Below are positions 35,473 to 37,856 of a DNA stretch of 37,856 nucleotides, in pieces. The position numbers and the translations under genes are program-made. The notes under the pieces were generated by a model. The model worked only from the letters and a program-made list of their open reading frames with translations, made no database searches and was not told the origin of the DNA. The number at the start of each line of letters is the position of its first letter. Position 1 is the first letter of the stretch. The stretch is from Candidatus Aminicenantota bacterium (lineage in GTDB: Bacteria; Acidobacteriota; Aminicenantia; UBA2199). The stretch is taken from NCBI GenBank assembly GCA_020355945.1, contig CP070627.1:4166940-4204795 (forward strand). Reading direction: 5' to 3'.

Positions 35473-36561
35473 TTAGGTACGTTGTTCGGCGTTCAAGTTT
35501 TGTTTAGCCATGGACTCTTGTGGTATTTCTACGCCCAACCGAGCGCCGGCAGCGTTAATGATCTGTTTAAATCCCGCTTCTTTTTCTTCAGGTGTTTTAT
35601 CTTTTGCTACCTCATTGAAATACAAATGTTCCAGGTATTTGAAGGCATCGGATTGTTTGTCCAATTTCAATAAGACGTAAGCATCGGCAAAGTAGCGAAT
35701 GGCTTTATTCACATCTTTCTTGTGTACCATTTGACCGATTTTCATTGCCAACTCTACACCTGGTTTGGCCTGGTATGCCAGCTCACAGAAAAGGATTGTT
35801 TTTTCTTTGTCCTTTCTCTTGCTGTATAATTTTGCTAAGAAGTCTGCTTCTTTATATTTAGGCTTTTTTAGATCGACAATCTTCTCAGCAACAGCAATAG
35901 CGTAATCAAATTTACCTTTTTGGGCCAAATTACCTGCTAAGGAAAAAGCCATTTTGTAATAGATATCGGTTTCATGTTGGTTAAACGCTTCAATAGCCTT
36001 TTCAGCGGCTTGTTTAATATTATCCGGGTTATCTTTGTCTTTAAAATACAGGATCAGCCCCTGGAGCCTGTAAGCCGGTGCAATATAAAAGTTCTTATAA
36101 TTCTCGGCGAACTGGTCTGCTTGTTGTTGATCCTGGCTTGAATTTTGGGTTTGCTCGATCAAGGTTTTGGAAAGGTCGATAACTGATTGGGCATATTGAT
36201 AGGCTTTATCCATATCTCTTTTGGTTGCGTAGTAAGAATTGGCCAGGGAAAAATATAAACGAAGTTTATTGGCCTTGTCTATTTCGCCTTTTTCCATCGC
36301 TATCTCACCATATTGGATACACTCGTCATAATTTTTGAGTTTAAAGGCCGTATCAGCAAGATTCAAATAGATAAATCTCAAAAATTTATCTTCTTTATCT
36401 CCGAACTTCTCTATATAATCCTTAAGCAATTGCATTTTTGTCGATAGATCCTTTTCGGCCACAGCCTTCAGGTATAATTCCTGCCTCTCCCTACGAGACC
36501 CCACTAAAAAGATGGAAACCACCAAAAACGTAATAGTGATGAAGGTAATTTTTTTATTCAT
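35473..36561 (-). CDS. Exported TPR-repeat protein
   Basis: This 362-residue protein has an N-terminal signal or anchor (KKITFITITFLVVSIFLVG). It is otherwise helical with TPR-like repeats: YLNLADTAFKLKNYDECIQY, LANSYYATKRDMDKAYQYAQ, FSLAGNLAQKGKFDYAIAVA, YSKRKDKEKTILFCELAYQ and AIRYFADAYVLLKLDKQSDA. No lipobox Cys is present. A periplasmic or membrane-anchored scaffold role is likely. ATG 36561 follows GGAGGAG, a strong ribosome site. It is monocistronic by position, divergent from xseA. Confidence 0.85.
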   Translation of the reverse strand: MNKKITFITITFLVVSIFLVGSRRERQELYLKAVAEKDLSTKMQLLKDYIEKFGDKEDKFLRFIYLNLADTAFKLKNYDECIQYGEIAMEKGEIDKANKLRLYFSLANSYYATKRDMDKAYQYAQSVIDLSKTLIEQTQNSSQDQQQADQFAENYKNFYIAPAYRLQGLILYFKDKDNPDNIKQAAEKAIEAFNQHETDIYYKMAFSLAGNLAQKGKFDYAIAVAEKIVDLKKPKYKEADFLAKLYSKRKDKEKTILFCELAYQAKPGVELAMKIGQMVHKKDVNKAIRYFADAYVLLKLDKQSDAFKYLEHLYFNEVAKDKTPEEKEAGFKQIINAAGARLGVEIPQESMAKQNLNAEQRT

Positions 36562-36839
36562 TGGACTCCTCCGACTGAAAGATCATGCATTGGATTTCTT
36601 GTTGTAATCATCATTGCAATTTGAACTTTAATTATAAATAATATCACTGTATTTTGTCAAGCCTTAAAATAATTTTTTCGTACATTTCATACCTCCTTTG
36701 GTACAGCTATTGATTTTATTGCTAAATTGGTTTATATTTCTACCTTATATTACGTAGAGGCATAAGAATTTCGGATGATTTTTTTAATGATGAGTAAAAA
36801 TGAACCGGTTAGCCCGGGATATAGGAGATACGATCAGCA

Positions 36840-37856
36840 ATGAAATGGGTTACGGTGGTAATCAACGGTCAGGAGGTGAGTGTTGCTTTTGATGAGAACA
36901 GCATTCATATATATAATGCCTACCCCATAAAAGATGACCTGAAAATAAGGGGTTATCGCTGGAATCCTGCGGATAAAAGTTGGTATCTTCAGCCCGGGGA
37001 TGTAGATGCAGAGATAAGGGTGCTGGAAAATAACCTTCAACCCTCTGCAGCGCCGGTTAAATGCGGCAAAAAACCAGAACTGGCTGTCTTTCCCGAATCT
37101 TATTCGGTGGCAGAGCTTCGCAATCGGCTGGACCGGTTAATCCGGGAAGGTATCCGCGGTAATATATGGGTACGCGGTGTGATCGCTTCGGATGTCAAAA
37201 ACTATAAATGGGCCTCATACCTGGATCTAAAAGACGAAGATGAAAACCGGGACATATTCTTCCGGGTAGAGATCAAAACCCACAACCTGGAAAAAATCGA
37301 GCGAAAACTGCAAGAATCAGGAGCAGCTCAATCATTGGAACGAGACCTGCCCGTGTTTTGTCATGTGGAAGTCTACCTGCCCTTAAGAAATGTTGTAGAT
37401 ATCCGGTTAAGTCTGCTGGATATACTACCTGAATATACCCAGGCCAAAATAAGAAACCAGCGTGAAATAACCCTTGATAAGTTAAAAGAAGAAGGGATTA
37501 TTGAGAACCAGAAACGATTGGTGGTCCCGGTTTTCATTTCCCGTTTAGGTTTGATCACATCGGGACAGGGCACCTCTATCAGGGACATAAAGGCCGGTTT
37601 GCATCCTTATGAGAACAAGTACCGATTTTTTTTCGTGGATTCCCGGATGGAAGGGGCCCATGCGGTAGATAGTATTATCCAGGCGATTACTTTCCTGGAG
37701 AGTAGTCCCGGGATAGAGCTTGACGCCATTATTATTGCGCGGGGCGGCGGCAGTGAGCAGTCCCTGGCCGTATTTAACGACCTGCGCCTGTGCCGAAAAG
37801 TTTGCCACACCCCCATCCCTATACTGACAGCCATCGGCCATGAAAAAGATATCACC
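36840..37856 (+). CDS. xseA: Exodeoxyribonuclease VII large subunit with N-terminal extension (3' end outside window)
   Basis: 339 codons are visible. Residues 83-185 form the OB-fold DNA-binding domain (YSVAELRNRLDRLI, IWVRGVIASDVKNYKW). The nuclease domain follows, with VVPVFISRLGLITS, IIIARGGGSEQSLAVFND and TAIGHEKD, which are the conserved catalytic motifs of XseA. With XseB the enzyme degrades single-stranded DNA in repair. An extra 75-residue domain precedes the OB fold: KIRGYRWNPADKSWYL is the RG(Y/F)xW(N/D)P..K.WY pattern of small domains found on other DNA-metabolism proteins. The start is ATG 36840, with AGGAG at 36824-36828. It is not annotated to its end because it runs off the edge. 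Confidence 0.93.
   Translation, partial: MKWVTVVINGQEVSVAFDENSIHIYNAYPIKDDLKIRGYRWNPADKSWYLQPGDVDAEIRVLENNLQPSAAPVKCGKKPELAVFPESYSVAELRNRLDRLIREGIRGNIWVRGVIASDVKNYKWASYLDLKDEDENRDIFFRVEIKTHNLEKIERKLQESGAAQSLERDLPVFCHVEVYLPLRNVVDIRLSLLDILPEYTQAKIRNQREITLDKLKEEGIIENQKRLVVPVFISRLGLITSGQGTSIRDIKAGLHPYENKYRFFFVDSRMEGAHAVDSIIQAITFLESSPGIELDAIIIARGGGSEQSLAVFNDLRLCRKVCHTPIPILTAIGHEKDIT

Noticed and set aside
36772..36841. Short ORF overlapping the xseA start
   Set aside because: Weak ribosome site and no recognisable product; it contains the xseA ribosome site by chance or as a minor leader.

Overview
The window is bacterial chromosome with moderate GC content. It carries about 24 protein-coding genes on both strands, one newly recognised small peptide gene, several gene remnants and many short intergenic repeats. 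No rRNA, tRNA or CRISPR array was seen. The mix of genes (OmpA-FecR envelope protein, Reg_prop hybrid kinases, TPR-propeller secreted proteins, a DUF4416 protein, AAA-like/TIR/WD40 conflict genes and a class I lanthipeptide-type leader) fits a poorly cultured Acidobacteria- or Aminicenantes-like lineage. That placement is inference from gene content only.

Layout. 1-8.3 kb: an OmpA-FecR protein running off the left edge, an intergenic stretch with a VCBS/FG-GAP remnant, a fumarylacetoacetate-hydrolase-family enzyme, a membrane hybrid histidine kinase, a Sir2 deacylase and a non-canonical Nramp-related transporter. 8.4-14.6 kb: a rightward run of a secreted TPR/propeller protein, a DUF4416 protein, an AmpG-like MFS transporter with an internally triplicated segment, a hairpin, and pyrC (dihydroorotase). 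14.6-27.1 kb: an accessory region that looks like a defence island. It holds a type II restriction endonuclease and adenine methyltransferase bracketed by copies of one intergenic element. A geranylgeranyl-reductase-type flavoprotein and a membrane protein follow, then an AbiE-like toxin-antitoxin pair with a nested dyad operator. The island ends with an operon of two related AAA-like ATPases, one preceded by a TIR domain and one fused to WD40 repeats. The TIR and its ATPase are split by a frameshift at a run of nine A (minus strand). 27.1-28.4 kb: an orphan lanthipeptide-type precursor gene (47 codons) and a secreted Leu/Lys/Glu repeat protein. 28.3-33.6 kb: a two-gene signalling operon, a 14-blade Reg_prop hybrid kinase and a cytoplasmic REC-kinase. 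33.9-37.9 kb: an antibiotic-biosynthesis-monooxygenase-fold protein, a SelB C-terminal-like winged-helix protein without a GTPase domain, a secreted TPR protein, and xseA with an extra N-terminal domain, running off the right edge.

How the genes relate. The TIR-AAA and AAA-WD40 proteins share ATPase motifs and overlap by 4 bp, so they probably act together: WD40 sensing, NTPase switching and a TIR NAD-cleaving effector are inferred. The AbiE-like pair lies directly downstream on the same strand. The two kinases at 28.3-33.6 kb overlap by 11 bp and are probably one signalling unit.
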